A stretch of DNA of 40,131 bases from Clostridia bacterium. GTDB taxonomy: Bacteria; Bacillota; Clostridia; Oscillospirales; Acutalibacteraceae. Below are positions 16,097 to 23,098 of the stretch, piece after piece (the stretch's first letter is position 1; each line of letters begins with the position of its first letter). The stretch covers positions 1 to 40,131 of the forward strand of contig JAFURT010000028.1 in the NCBI GenBank assembly GCA_017471765.1. The letters run 5' to 3'. The position numbers and the translations under genes are program-made. The notes under the pieces are model-generated. The model did no database searches. It worked only from the letters and a program-made list of their open reading frames with translations, and was not told where the DNA came from.

Positions 16097-16196
16097 ACAG
16101 AGTAAATCGACAAGCGTCAAGTGCCGGCTGAACGGGGAGTTGTCAGCCGGACGAAAAGAGCACAGCTCTTGCGGTTTGTCGGTTGCATCCCGCTGT
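16097..16196 (+). promoter_or_regulatory. THF (tetrahydrofolate) riboswitch
   Basis: It matches the known THF aptamer in order. The P1 stem is ACAG (16097) with CTGT (16193). AGAGTAAAT follows, then a TCGACAA/TTGTCGG stem, the AAGTG block, a CCGGCTGA/TCAGCCGG stem enclosing ACGGGGAGT, a third arm, and the terminal block GGTTGCATCCCGCTG. Downstream are two further stems, CATAAGAGG/CCTCTTTTATG and GGTACAG/CTGTACC. The second ends just before the AAAGGAGG ribosome site, so control is likely at translation initiation or folding near the start codon. The folate transporter gene it precedes agrees with the ligand. Confidence 0.93.
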
Positions 16197-16264
16197 GACA
16201 ACCATAAGAGGCCTCTTTTATGGGTACAGCCTATGCTATTCTGTACCGTAAAGGAGGTATTTTT

Positions 16265-17011
16265 ATGTCAACCGCATCCCGTTCTCCATTGCAACGTCCA
16301 TCCGTTTTCTCCGCCACCTACTGGAAGGAGGCCACCGGCAACCTAAAAAATCCCCGTATGCTGGCACTGGCCGCCTTTGTCATTGCTCTCCGAGCGGTGT
16401 GTAAAATGTTGGAAATTCCGTTGGCACCGGGTCTCAACATCAACGTAGCCGCCTTTTTCAATGCCGTAGGCGCTATGGCTTACGGCCCGGTGGTAGGCGT
16501 AGTGGGTGCCATTGCCAGTGACCCGCTGGGATACCTGCTCCATCCGGATGGCCCTTACTTCCTTCCCTTCATGTTGGTGGATATGAGCAGTTCCTTCATT
16601 TTCGGCCTGTTTTTCTGGAAGCGCCCATTGACCGTAGGCCGTACACTGACAGCCAAATTCACCGTCAACATGGTCAGCAATGTGGTGCTCACCTCGCTGA
16701 TTATGAAGTGGTATTACCTGATTTTTTACGGTGTAGAAAGGGCCGAGGCCTATAACCTCATCAACCTCACCCGCATCGTCAAAAATCTGGTCATGTTCCC
16801 CATCGAAGCCATTTTGATTGCCGTGGTGTTGGGGGCTGTTTCGCCGGCCCTGTACAGCCTGCGGTTGTTGCCGGAAAAACCCGACCTGAAACTGCGTCCC
16901 CGGCATTATGTGGCAGTCGCACTGCTGACTTTGCTGGCCGTAGGCCTTGTGCTATTCTATATATTTTTTCTCAAGGATTTTGTGAAAACACATAACATCA
17001 AGCTGTTTTAA
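16265..17011 (+). CDS. folT: ECF transporter S component, folate type
   Basis: 248 residues from ATG 16265, with AAAGGAGG 7 nt upstream. The hydrophobic protein has about six membrane helices. LNINVAAFFNAVGAMAYGPVVG split by a loop, and the AIASDPLGYLLHPDGPYFLPFMLVD region, are typical of the FolT family of substrate-binding subunits. It captures folate and must pair with EcfA and EcfT, which are not in this window. The THF riboswitch in its leader supports folate rather than another vitamin. Single-gene unit ending at a bidirectional terminator. Confidence 0.93.
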   Translation: MSTASRSPLQRPSVFSATYWKEATGNLKNPRMLALAAFVIALRAVCKMLEIPLAPGLNINVAAFFNAVGAMAYGPVVGVVGAIASDPLGYLLHPDGPYFLPFMLVDMSSSFIFGLFFWKRPLTVGRTLTAKFTVNMVSNVVLTSLIMKWYYLIFYGVERAEAYNLINLTRIVKNLVMFPIEAILIAVVLGAVSPALYSLRLLPEKPDLKLRPRHYVAVALLTLLAVGLVLFYIFFLKDFVKTHNIKLF

Positions 17012-17015
17012 CTAC

Positions 17016-17053
17016 AAAAAGAACGCTGTGACCAATGGTCACAGCGTTCTTTT
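17016..17053. terminator. Bidirectional terminator between folT and mrp
   Basis: Perfect 13-bp stem GAACGCTGTGACC/GGTCACAGCGTTC with a 3-nt loop. T-runs follow on both strands (TTTT on plus, TTTTT on minus). It serves both convergent genes. Confidence 0.92.
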
Positions 17054-17056
17054 CAC

Positions 17057-17878
17057 TTACTTCAGCAGCGCTTCCACCGCATCCACGGCGGGGGTCAGCT
17101 CCTCGCAGACCACCCGTTCGATCTCGCCGCTGTCGCACAGGGCGGCAATACCGGCATCCATCGGCAATTTTGCCAGCACCGGCACCCCCATCTCGGCGGC
17201 AGCCTTCTCCAGTGCCTGTCCGTCGCCAAACAAGGGGATGACCTTGCCGCAATCGGGGCACTTGATGCTGCTCATATTCTCCACAAAGCCCAGCACGGGG
17301 ACATTCAGCATATCCGCCATTTTGTGAGCTTTGCCCACCACCATCTGCACCAGCGACTGAGGGGTGGTGACGATGACGTTGCCATCCAGCGGAATGCTCT
17401 GATACACCGTCAGCGGAATATCGCCGGTGCCGGGGGGCATATCGATGAACAGCACATCCAGCTGTCCCCACACCACGTCTGTCCAGAACTGGGTAACAGC
17501 GCCGGCCACCACCGGGCCACGCCACACTACCGGCTGATTCTCATCCTCCAACAGCAGGTTGATGGACATCACCTTGATGTTGTCCATGTGACCTTCCCGG
17601 GGCAGGATGCCCAGCTCGTTCGCCTGAGCCCGCTGATGAATGCCAAAGGCCTTGGGGATGGAGGGGCCGGTAATATCCGCATCCAGCACACCCACTTTAT
17701 AGCCACGGCGAGCCATCATCACCGCCAGCATAGCGGTGACGGAGGATTTACCTACGCCGCCCTTGCCGCTGCTGACAGCGATGACCTTCTTGATGTCACT
17801 GTACTGATTGAGTTTTGCCCGCAGGTCCTGCTCGCCGCACTTCTGGCTGCAGGAGCCGCAATCATGATTGCATCCCAT
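17057..17878 (-). CDS. mrp: Mrp/Nbp35 family iron-sulfur carrier ATPase
   Basis: 273 residues. The N-terminus carries a Cys cluster (MGCNHDCGSCSQKC) as in Nbp35-type scaffold proteins. Residues about 36-46 are the deviant Walker A SSGKGGVGKSS. DADITGPSIPKAFG and FIDMPPGTGD are the family's conserved loops. CPDC about residue 211 is the CxxC that binds a shared 4Fe-4S cluster between subunits. It probably transfers Fe-S clusters to apo-enzymes in the cytoplasm. Last gene of a four-gene operon, 14 nt after ywlG, with AAAGGAGAT upstream of the ATG. Confidence 0.95.
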   Translation of the reverse strand: MGCNHDCGSCSQKCGEQDLRAKLNQYSDIKKVIAVSSGKGGVGKSSVTAMLAVMMARRGYKVGVLDADITGPSIPKAFGIHQRAQANELGILPREGHMDNIKVMSINLLLEDENQPVVWRGPVVAGAVTQFWTDVVWGQLDVLFIDMPPGTGDIPLTVYQSIPLDGNVIVTTPQSLVQMVVGKAHKMADMLNVPVLGFVENMSSIKCPDCGKVIPLFGDGQALEKAAAEMGVPVLAKLPMDAGIAALCDSGEIERVVCEELTPAVDAVEALLK

Positions 17879-17892
17879 TTTTCTATCTCCTT

Positions 17893-18444
17893 TTACAGTA
17901 GTTCTTCATTATAGACTGCCCGGCTTCCGCCCACAAACTTGGGGCGTGTACGGGCGCAAAGCAACAGCGCCTCTCCAATGCGCCCCAGGCTCAGCCGTAC
18001 CGGCACTGCTACCGGCTGCAGGTGCATGCCAATCAACGTGCCGCCGATGTCCATGCCGGCCTGAGCCACCACCTGCTCTACCGCCACCGGGTGCTTCATT
18101 CTCTGCCATACCGTGGTGGCGAAGGAGCCGCCGGCTTTCGGCTGGGGCAGGACATTCACCACCGGCCAGCCATGTCGGCAGGCCACCTCAGCCTCCACAA
18201 TCAGTGCCCGGTTGAGGTGCTCACAGCACTGGGCGGCCAGGGCCACCCCTCTCTCCTCCAAAACCGGGAGCAGCGCATCCACCACCACCGCCGCCGTATC
18301 CATACTGGAGCCGGTACCGATGCGCTGGCCGGTTATTTCACTGGAGGAACAGCCCACCACCAGCACATCCCCCGGCTGTAACCGGGCCATATCCAGCAGT
18401 TCTGTCACCGCCGTGATCGTTTGTTGTTTCACTGTCTGCAACAT
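17893..18444 (-). CDS. ywlG: UPF0340/YwlG family protein (TIGR01440)
   Basis: 183 residues, the full family length. Recognised by VLVVGCSSSEITGQRIGT near the N-terminus, LAAQCCEHLNRALIVE about residue 70, and the Gly-rich end DIGGTLIGMHLQPVAVPVR. The family is widespread in Firmicutes and its function is not established; conserved Cys, Glu and His residues suggest a catalytic or ligand site. AGGAGG lies 8 nt before the ATG. It is 14 nt after the DUF2461 gene in the same operon. Confidence 0.92.
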   Translation of the reverse strand: MLQTVKQQTITAVTELLDMARLQPGDVLVVGCSSSEITGQRIGTGSSMDTAAVVVDALLPVLEERGVALAAQCCEHLNRALIVEAEVACRHGWPVVNVLPQPKAGGSFATTVWQRMKHPVAVEQVVAQAGMDIGGTLIGMHLQPVAVPVRLSLGRIGEALLLCARTRPKFVGGSRAVYNEELL

Positions 18445-18458
18445 GCTGTTTTCCTCCT

Positions 18459-19142
18459 TTATATTTCTCGAAAACCGGCGGCATATTCCACCGCCTCCAT
18501 CAACAGGCTGTACATAGGCGCCAGCGCCTCAAAACCGGCCAGCAGACGCTCCGGCAGAGCCGCATCCGCCACAAATTCGGGTGTCTCGCCCCTGGTCATG
18601 GCCACACTGCGGCAATCGTAGAACGGCCGCAGAGCATCCGGGGTATCCGGCGTACTGCGTGGACGGGCATATGGGTCTCCTCCCAGCGTAAAGCCGGCCT
18701 GTTCCGCCTGCTCCACCGCGGCCATTGCCCGGGGGATATCCGCCTCTACTCTGGCACGCAAGCACTTCATAATGGCCGGAGTGGCGCTGTAAAAGCCCAA
18801 CCCCCAATCGGCACGCACCAGAGAAAAATCCAGGTAGAAGGCCGGCACACACCAGTTCCAGGCACGCTTATCTCGCATAAAGGTAATCCACATATTTTCC
18901 CGGTACATGGATTTATCATGGGTAAAGCGGTTATCTCGCCGTACCCGGCTCACATTGCCCCCCAGCAGTGGGTCAACAGCCAGCATAGCCGGCGTCAGCT
19001 CCGTCACCAACTGCCGCAAGGGCTGTACCACTGTCCGGTTGATGGTGGGCTTGTGTTCTTCATAAAAAGCCTTGCTGTCCTGAAAACGATTTTCCGCCAG
19101 CAGATACAGGCTATCGGCAGGAATGCCGGCGAAATCAGCCAT
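18459..19142 (-). CDS. DUF2461 family protein
   Basis: 227 residues. Family blocks visible: FYEEHKPTINRTVVQPL about residue 26, then VSRVRRDNRFTHDKSMYRENMWI split around residue 65 (the R-D-x-R-F-x-x-D-K-S-x-Y pattern), and YLDFS with GLGFYSA after it. The function of the family is unknown. The start overlaps the end of the EamA transporter gene by 8 nt, with AAAGGAAAGGAG upstream, so the two are translationally coupled. Confidence 0.9.
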   Translation of the reverse strand: MADFAGIPADSLYLLAENRFQDSKAFYEEHKPTINRTVVQPLRQLVTELTPAMLAVDPLLGGNVSRVRRDNRFTHDKSMYRENMWITFMRDKRAWNWCVPAFYLDFSLVRADWGLGFYSATPAIMKCLRARVEADIPRAMAAVEQAEQAGFTLGGDPYARPRSTPDTPDALRPFYDCRSVAMTRGETPEFVADAALPERLLAGFEALAPMYSLLMEAVEYAAGFREI

Positions 19143-20046
19143 AAGAGCGCTCCTTTCCTTTTACCGGAGGGAGCTGAGCCAGCAAAACCGCCGCAAACAT
19201 CAGCCCGCACCCTACCAATTCCGCTACCGCCAGTTTGTCCCCCAGCAATACCCAACCGGCCAGCACAGCAAACACCGACTCAAGGCTCATCAGCAAGGAA
19301 GCGGCAGTGGGGTTGGTTCTGCGCTGGGCGATAATCTGCAGCGTATAAGCCACACCGCTGGACAGCACGCCGGCATACAGCACCGACATCCAGTTGTCCG
19401 CAATCGCCGCCAATGACGGCTGTTCAAAGCAAAACATGAGGGGGATATTCAGCACCCCCACCACCAAAAACTGGATGCAGGATAGCCGCACCCCATCCAC
19501 TAGAGGCGCATAATGGGACACCAGCATAATCTGCACTGCAAACAGCAGGGCACATACCAACACCAGCAGGTCGCCAATGTTAATCCCGGTCTCTCCCCGG
19601 CCGCAGAGCAGGTACAGCCCCACAACGGCCAGCAAAACACCCAACCATGTGAGCAACGGCACCCGGCGGCGAAAAAACAGCCCCAACAGCGGCACCAGAA
19701 CAATGTACAGAGCGGTGATAAAGCCACCCTTACCCACGGTGGTGTACAACAGTCCCAGCTGCTGCAGATTGGTAGCGGAGAATAGCGCCAAGCCGCACAA
19801 AAGGCCGCCTGTCCACAGGGCTTTCCGCTGGGTGGGGGTATCACAGCGGTGGCTGAGCCCCAGTTTGTCCAACAGCGGTATTGCCGCGCATAAAGCGCCA
19901 CAGCCAATAAGGGAACGTACCCCATTAAAGGTCAGGGCCCCCAATTCTGCCCCGCCGCTCTTCTGCGCTACAAAGGCCACGCCCCAAATAAAGGCGGTCA
20001 GCAGTAAGAGCAGATTGCCTCCCAGTGAGGCAGTGTTTTTTTTCAT
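19135..20046 (-). CDS. DMT family transporter (EamA, two repeats)
   Basis: 303 residues with ten predicted membrane helices in two EamA repeats. The first begins LLLLTAFIWGVAFVAQKSG, the second follows INIGDLLVLVCALLFAVQIM. Typical features are LGALTFNGVRSLIG and, near the end, MSLESVFAVLAGWVLLGD. It is a metabolite or drug exporter/importer of unknown substrate. First gene of the operon with DUF2461, ywlG and mrp. The ATG at 20046 follows TGGAGGAATACC. Confidence 0.93.
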   Translation of the reverse strand: MKKNTASLGGNLLLLLTAFIWGVAFVAQKSGGAELGALTFNGVRSLIGCGALCAAIPLLDKLGLSHRCDTPTQRKALWTGGLLCGLALFSATNLQQLGLLYTTVGKGGFITALYIVLVPLLGLFFRRRVPLLTWLGVLLAVVGLYLLCGRGETGINIGDLLVLVCALLFAVQIMLVSHYAPLVDGVRLSCIQFLVVGVLNIPLMFCFEQPSLAAIADNWMSVLYAGVLSSGVAYTLQIIAQRRTNPTAASLLMSLESVFAVLAGWVLLGDKLAVAELVGCGLMFAAVLLAQLPPVKGKERSYG

Positions 20047-20081
20047 GGTATTCCTCCAGGTTGTACAGTCACTATCGCTTT

Positions 20082-20110
20082 ATTATATCTCCCTCCGCTC
20101 AAAAATGCAA
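20082..20110 (-). promoter_or_regulatory. Promoter of the EamA-DUF2461-ywlG-mrp operon
   Basis: Minus strand: TTGCAT, 17 bp, TATAAT, about 36 nt before the first start codon. Confidence 0.75.
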
Positions 20111-20246
20111 CCCCGGTTTTCAAATAGACCACAATTTTACAGGACAAGTTTTCATGACCATTTTCCTCCAAAACGCTCCACTTACCTTCCTTTTCCCATG
20201 TCATCCCGTATCCGCTATAAATTTTTAAACTTTTTTGCATTTTCCC

Positions 20247-20275
20247 TTGACAAGCGAAACTAAATTCATTATAAT
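20247..20275 (+). promoter_or_regulatory. Consensus promoter of tRNA-Ser
   Basis: TTGACA, 17 bp, TATAAT: full consensus, as expected for a stable RNA. A small hairpin GCGTTC/GAACGC lies in the 5' leader before the tRNA. Confidence 0.9.
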
Positions 20276-20312
20276 AGTCTAGCGTTCAAGAGAACGCAAC
20301 CAAACTTGACCT

Positions 20313-20404
20313 GGAGAAGTCGCGTAGCTGGTCGAGCGCGCACGATTGGAAATCGTGTAACCGTTAAAAGCGGTTCGAGGGTTCGAATCCCTCCTTCTCC
20401 GCCA
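20313..20404 (+). tRNA. tRNA-Ser (anticodon GGA)
   Basis: Acceptor arms GGAGAAG/CTTCTCC. D-arm with GTAGCTGG. Anticodon stem CACGA/TCGTG around TTGGAAA, with anticodon GGA at 20348-20350. A long variable arm (ACCGTTAAAAGCGGTT) is typical of serine tRNAs. T-arm GAGGGTTCGAATCCCTC. Discriminator G, CCA encoded at 20402-20404. Reads UCC and UCU. Confidence 0.97.
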
Positions 20405-20406
20405 AC

Positions 20407-20450
20407 AAAAGCAGAACATTTGTCTACCGACAAATGTTCTGCTTTTGTTT
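20407..20450 (+). terminator. Terminator after tRNA-Ser
   Basis: 18-bp perfect stem (20407-20424 with 20429-20446; arms start AAAAGCAGAAC) ending in a T-rich tail. Confidence 0.92.
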
Positions 20451-20452
20451 AT

Positions 20453-20632
20453 CCAAGCCGCAGGCTTGGCATATCATCAGCCCCAACGGGGCTGTATATC
20501 ATCCATCGCTTTGCGATGGTATATCATCACGGCATAGCCGTGCATAAACCCTCCTGCGGCTTGATGATATACAACACTTCGTGTTGGTGATATACAATGC
20601 TACGCATTGATGATATACACGCCTTCGGTGTG
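20453..20632. repeat. Array of seven variable mini-hairpins with GATGATATAC spacers
   Basis: Seven short stems, each of different sequence but self-complementary and with a 3-nt loop: CCAAGCC-GCA, AGCCCC-AAC, CCATCGC-TTT, CACGGC-ATA, CAACAC-TTC, CAATGC-TAC, CACGCC-TTC. They are separated by a near-constant spacer. In the left half it reads (G/C)ATATCATC or GTATATCATC (20470-20478, 20494-20503, 20519-20528). In the right half it reads GATGATATAC or GTGATATAC (20563-20572, 20587-20595, 20609-20618). So the spacer orientation flips at a middle segment, 20543-20562. There, CCTGCGGCTT is also complementary to AAGCCGCAGG (20455-20464) in the first hairpin. No protein-coding frame accounts for this. 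Confidence 0.9.
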
Positions 20633-20659
20633 ATTGGGATGCGACAATGCGAAAAACTC

Positions 20660-20688
20660 TTGAATTTCCTTGAAAAATATGGTATAAT
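20660..20688 (+). promoter_or_regulatory. Promoter of the small membrane protein gene
   Basis: TTGAAT, 17 bp, TATAAT, right after the hairpin array. Predicted start about 20695, giving a 16-nt leader. Confidence 0.8.
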
Positions 20689-20710
20689 ACACTTGAAAAG
20701 GTGATATGAA

Positions 20711-20908
20711 ATGAAGAAAGTAAATATTTTACAGCTTATAGCCTCCATTTGTTTGTTGATTGGCAGTATTATAAATCTGTTGAATTTATTGATAGAGATT
20801 CCATTTGCACTCTATGTTTGTACAGGTCCTCTTTTCTTAATATCGGTGATCTTATTCGGTATTGTCATTGTCAAACAGATAAAGGAAAGGAAAAACAAAA
20901 AGAAATAA
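20711..20908 (+). CDS. Small two-helix membrane protein, unknown
   Basis: 65 residues. AAAAGGTGAT lies 6 nt before the ATG. Two hydrophobic segments (about residues 8-28 and 34-54) are joined by a short turn. The C-terminus is strongly basic (KQIKERKNKKK), which by the positive-inside rule puts both ends in the cytoplasm. The coding sequence is AT-rich compared with neighbours, which hints at foreign origin or relaxed selection. It has its own promoter and terminator. I do not recognise a family. It could be a short regulatory membrane peptide or a toxin-like peptide, but nothing here shows that. Confidence 0.6.
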   Translation: MKKVNILQLIASICLLIGSIINLLNLLIEIPFALYVCTGPLFLISVILFGIVIVKQIKERKNKKK

Positions 20909-20926
20909 TTCATATTGGTATTATTG

Positions 20927-20968
20927 GACACCTTTTGTTCGTTTTTACCCCTGTTTAGACACCTTTTG
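20927..20968. repeat. Short direct repeat GACACCTTTTG
   Basis: GACACCTTTTG occurs at 20927-20937 and 20958-20968, followed by related TTCGTTT and CCACGTTT. Function not known; possibly the scar of a lost element. Confidence 0.4.
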
Positions 20969-20981
20969 CCACGTTTAAGGC

Positions 20982-21020
20982 AAAAAAGAAGCATCGCCAT
21001 CCGGCGGTGCTTCTTTTTTT
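20982..21020 (+). terminator. Terminator after the small membrane protein gene
   Basis: 11-bp stem GAAGCATCGCC/GGCGGTGCTTC (one G-T pair) followed by TTTTTTT and preceded by AAAAAA, so it may work in both directions. Confidence 0.88.
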
Positions 21021-21124
21021 CGTTGGGGCTGGTATGATGAACCTTATCGTTTTATAAACCGCCGGTTCAGAGTCACTCTTTTAGAGAGTTCCAAATATAT
21101 GGACGGCAGTTCTTTTTCGTTGGA

Positions 21125-22744
21125 TTATCCCAGCGAGGTTTTCTGGCTGGTCACCACCGGCTTGTCGTAGCAGGCGAATTTTTCCTCAATGTTCCCCGGC
21201 AGGGTCTTTTTAGACAGCAGGCTCACAATGGGAACCAGAATGAAACCGCCCAGCATAGCAAACACACCGGAATACAGGGAATTGGTAAACACAAAATTCA
21301 GCACCGGCACATCCTTAACCGAGAGCCAGCCCACGCTGATGCACAACTGCACGAGCTCCAGCCCGGTGCCGAAGACGAAGCTGGCCGCTACCGCCGCCCG
21401 GGTGGTCTTCTTCCAGTACAGACCGTACAGAAACGGAGCCAGAAAAGCACCGGCCAGGGCACCCCAGGACACACCCATCATTTGAGCGATAAATACGCTG
21501 TCCTTCCAAATGGAATCCTTCAGGATGGCGATAGCCGCCGACACAGCGATGAAGAACACGATAAACAGCCGCATTACCAGCACACTGCGCTTTTCGCTCA
21601 TGGCCGCCTTGCGCTCCGCCATGGGCTTGACAACATCCAGTGTCAGGGTGGAGGAGGAGGTCAGCACCAGCGAGGACAGGGTGGACATGGAAGCGGCCAG
21701 CACCAGCACGATGATGAGCGCGACGATGACCGGTGCCAGATCAGACAGCATGGTGGGGATGACCTTGTCAAACAGCACACCCTTTTCGGTCACATAGCCG
21801 CTGTCCACCATATCGCTGTAGTACAGTTTGCCGAAGCCGCCCAGGAAATAGCAGCCGCCGGCCACGATAATGGCAAACACAGTGGAGATGATGGTACCCT
21901 TCTTAATAGCCCCCTCATCCTTAATGGAGTAGAATTTGCCCACCATCTGGGGCAGGCCCCAAGTGCCGAGGGAGGTCAGCATGACCACAAAAAACAGGAA
22001 GATGGGGTTAGGCCCGAACAGAGAAGTGAATTCCGGCCCGGCCTGCTCGCTGGCATTCAGTGCCTCCACAGCGGCGGAGAAGCCGCCGTTCTGCTGCAGT
22101 ACAGCGACGATGACCGCCACGATACCCACCAGCATGATGATACCCTGGATAAAATCATTGATGGCAGTGGCCATATAGCCGCCGAAAATCACATACACGC
22201 CCGTCAGCACCGCCATGATGAGCACCACCGCCCAATAGGGAATGGCGAACACATTGTTGAATAGGGAGGAAAGGCCGTTGTACAGGGAGGCGGTGTATGG
22301 GATGAGGAAAACGAAAACAATAAAGGAGGCGATCACCTTCAGTTTCTTGGAGTCATACCGCTTTTCAAAGAAATCCGGCATGGTCTTGGAGCCCAGATGC
22401 TGGGTCATCACCCGGGTGCGCCGCCCCAGCACCGACCAGGCCAGCAGTGAGCCGATAAAAGCGTTGCCAAGGCCAATCCAAGTGGAAGCTAAGCCGAAAT
22501 TCCAGCCAAACTGCCCCGCATAGCCCACAAAAATAACCGCCGAAAAATAGGAGGTGCCAAAGGCAAACGCCGTCAGCCAAGGACCGACGGAACGCCCCCC
22601 CAACACAAAGCTGTCCACATTGGTGGCGTGTTTACGGCAGGCAAACCCCACTCCAATCATGAGGGCAAAGAAGCATACCAGCATAGGCACGGAAATCATG
22701 ACAGTCGGGGAGATCGCCGCCACATTCGGCAGAGATAAGAACAT
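21125..22744 (-). CDS. Sodium:solute symporter family protein
   Basis: 539 residues, about 13 membrane helices. Family features: N-terminal VDSFVLGGRSVGPWLTAFAFG and SYFSAVIFVGYAGQ, the helix 3 region GSKTMPDFFEKRYDSKKLK, GGYMATAINDFIQGIIM (about 190-207), and SSLVLTSSSTLTLDVV (about 360-375), which belongs to the sodium site. Substrate is not determined by sequence. Its promoter holds the same 18-bp element as the divergent aryl-acid ligase operon, so it probably imports a substrate of that pathway, such as phenylacetate or indoleacetate. The ATG follows GAAAGGTGATACC. A proline- or pantothenate-type carrier is the alternative. Confidence 0.92.
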   Translation of the reverse strand: MFLSLPNVAAISPTVMISVPMLVCFFALMIGVGFACRKHATNVDSFVLGGRSVGPWLTAFAFGTSYFSAVIFVGYAGQFGWNFGLASTWIGLGNAFIGSLLAWSVLGRRTRVMTQHLGSKTMPDFFEKRYDSKKLKVIASFIVFVFLIPYTASLYNGLSSLFNNVFAIPYWAVVLIMAVLTGVYVIFGGYMATAINDFIQGIIMLVGIVAVIVAVLQQNGGFSAAVEALNASEQAGPEFTSLFGPNPIFLFFVVMLTSLGTWGLPQMVGKFYSIKDEGAIKKGTIISTVFAIIVAGGCYFLGGFGKLYYSDMVDSGYVTEKGVLFDKVIPTMLSDLAPVIVALIIVLVLAASMSTLSSLVLTSSSTLTLDVVKPMAERKAAMSEKRSVLVMRLFIVFFIAVSAAIAILKDSIWKDSVFIAQMMGVSWGALAGAFLAPFLYGLYWKKTTRAAVAASFVFGTGLELVQLCISVGWLSVKDVPVLNFVFTNSLYSGVFAMLGGFILVPIVSLLSKKTLPGNIEEKFACYDKPVVTSQKTSLG

Positions 22745-22772
22745 ACGGTATCACCTTTCTTTCGCTTTAACA

Positions 22773-22789
22773 GTTAAAAGCGGTAAATT
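22773..22789. promoter_or_regulatory. Third, weaker copy of the shared operator-like element
   Basis: GTTAAAAGCGGTAAATT resembles CTTTAAAGTGGTAAAGT at the two promoters (12 of 17 positions equal). It lies in the leader of the symporter gene next to an imperfect palindrome, CGCTTTAACAGTTAAAAGCG (22763-22782). Confidence 0.45.
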
Positions 22790-22800
22790 TTGATGTGGAT

Positions 22801-22829
22801 ACTTTACCACTTTAAAGCGAGTTTGTCAA
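22801..22829 (-). promoter_or_regulatory. Symporter promoter with shared operator-like element
   Basis: Minus strand: TTGACA, 17 bp, TAAAGT. From 5 nt after the -35 it reads GCTTTAAAGTGGTAAAGT, identical to the element in the promoter at 23035-23063 and in the same position relative to -35 and -10. The half-sites ACTTTA and TAAAGC are roughly inverted, as for a dimeric repressor that would block RNA polymerase. Confidence 0.8.
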
Positions 22830-22890
22830 TAGGAAATTACAAAAAAAGTCACTTTTTTTCTGTTTTTCTCTGCCGCTTGATGGCACATCA

Positions 22891-22919
22891 TTGACACGCC
22901 AGAAGAATAATGATATACT
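22891..22919 (+). promoter_or_regulatory. Second, upstream promoter toward the ligase operon
   Basis: TTGACA, 17 bp, TATACT, near consensus. It points at the acyl-CoA ligase gene from about 180 nt upstream and lacks the shared operator-like element. The stretch from 22930 to 23034 is AT-rich and shows no gene. Confidence 0.6.
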
Positions 22920-23034
22920 TTTACATTGTTTATCCTTAATATATGAATATATGGCTTGCGAAACCTTAAAAAGCTTTATTCCCTCGTTTTTTTTAAAAAA
23001 ATAAAGAAATCCGCCGATTTCTGCTACATAACAG

Positions 23035-23063
23035 TTGACATTTTTGCTTTAAAGTGGTAAAGT
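23035..23063 (+). promoter_or_regulatory. Ligase-iorAB promoter with shared operator-like element
   Basis: TTGACA, 17 bp, TAAAGT. It contains GCTTTAAAGTGGTAAAGT at 23046-23063, the exact 18-bp match to the symporter promoter. Predicted transcription start about 23070. Confidence 0.85.
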
Positions 23064-23098
23064 GTACCGTAAGCATAACGGAAAGAGGACTGAGAACC

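Noticed and set aside
20306-20590. A 94-codon frame across tRNA-Ser and the hairpin array.
   Set aside because: It covers a tRNA, a terminator and palindromic repeats, so it cannot be a real gene.
20453-20632. Hairpin array considered as a CRISPR.
   Set aside because: The constant part is only about 10 nt and changes orientation, and the variable parts are short palindromes, not unique spacers of 28-40 nt. No cas gene is present.
20927-20968. GACACCTTTTG repeats considered as insertion-sequence ends.
   Set aside because: They are direct, not inverted, only 31 bp apart, and no transposase is nearby.
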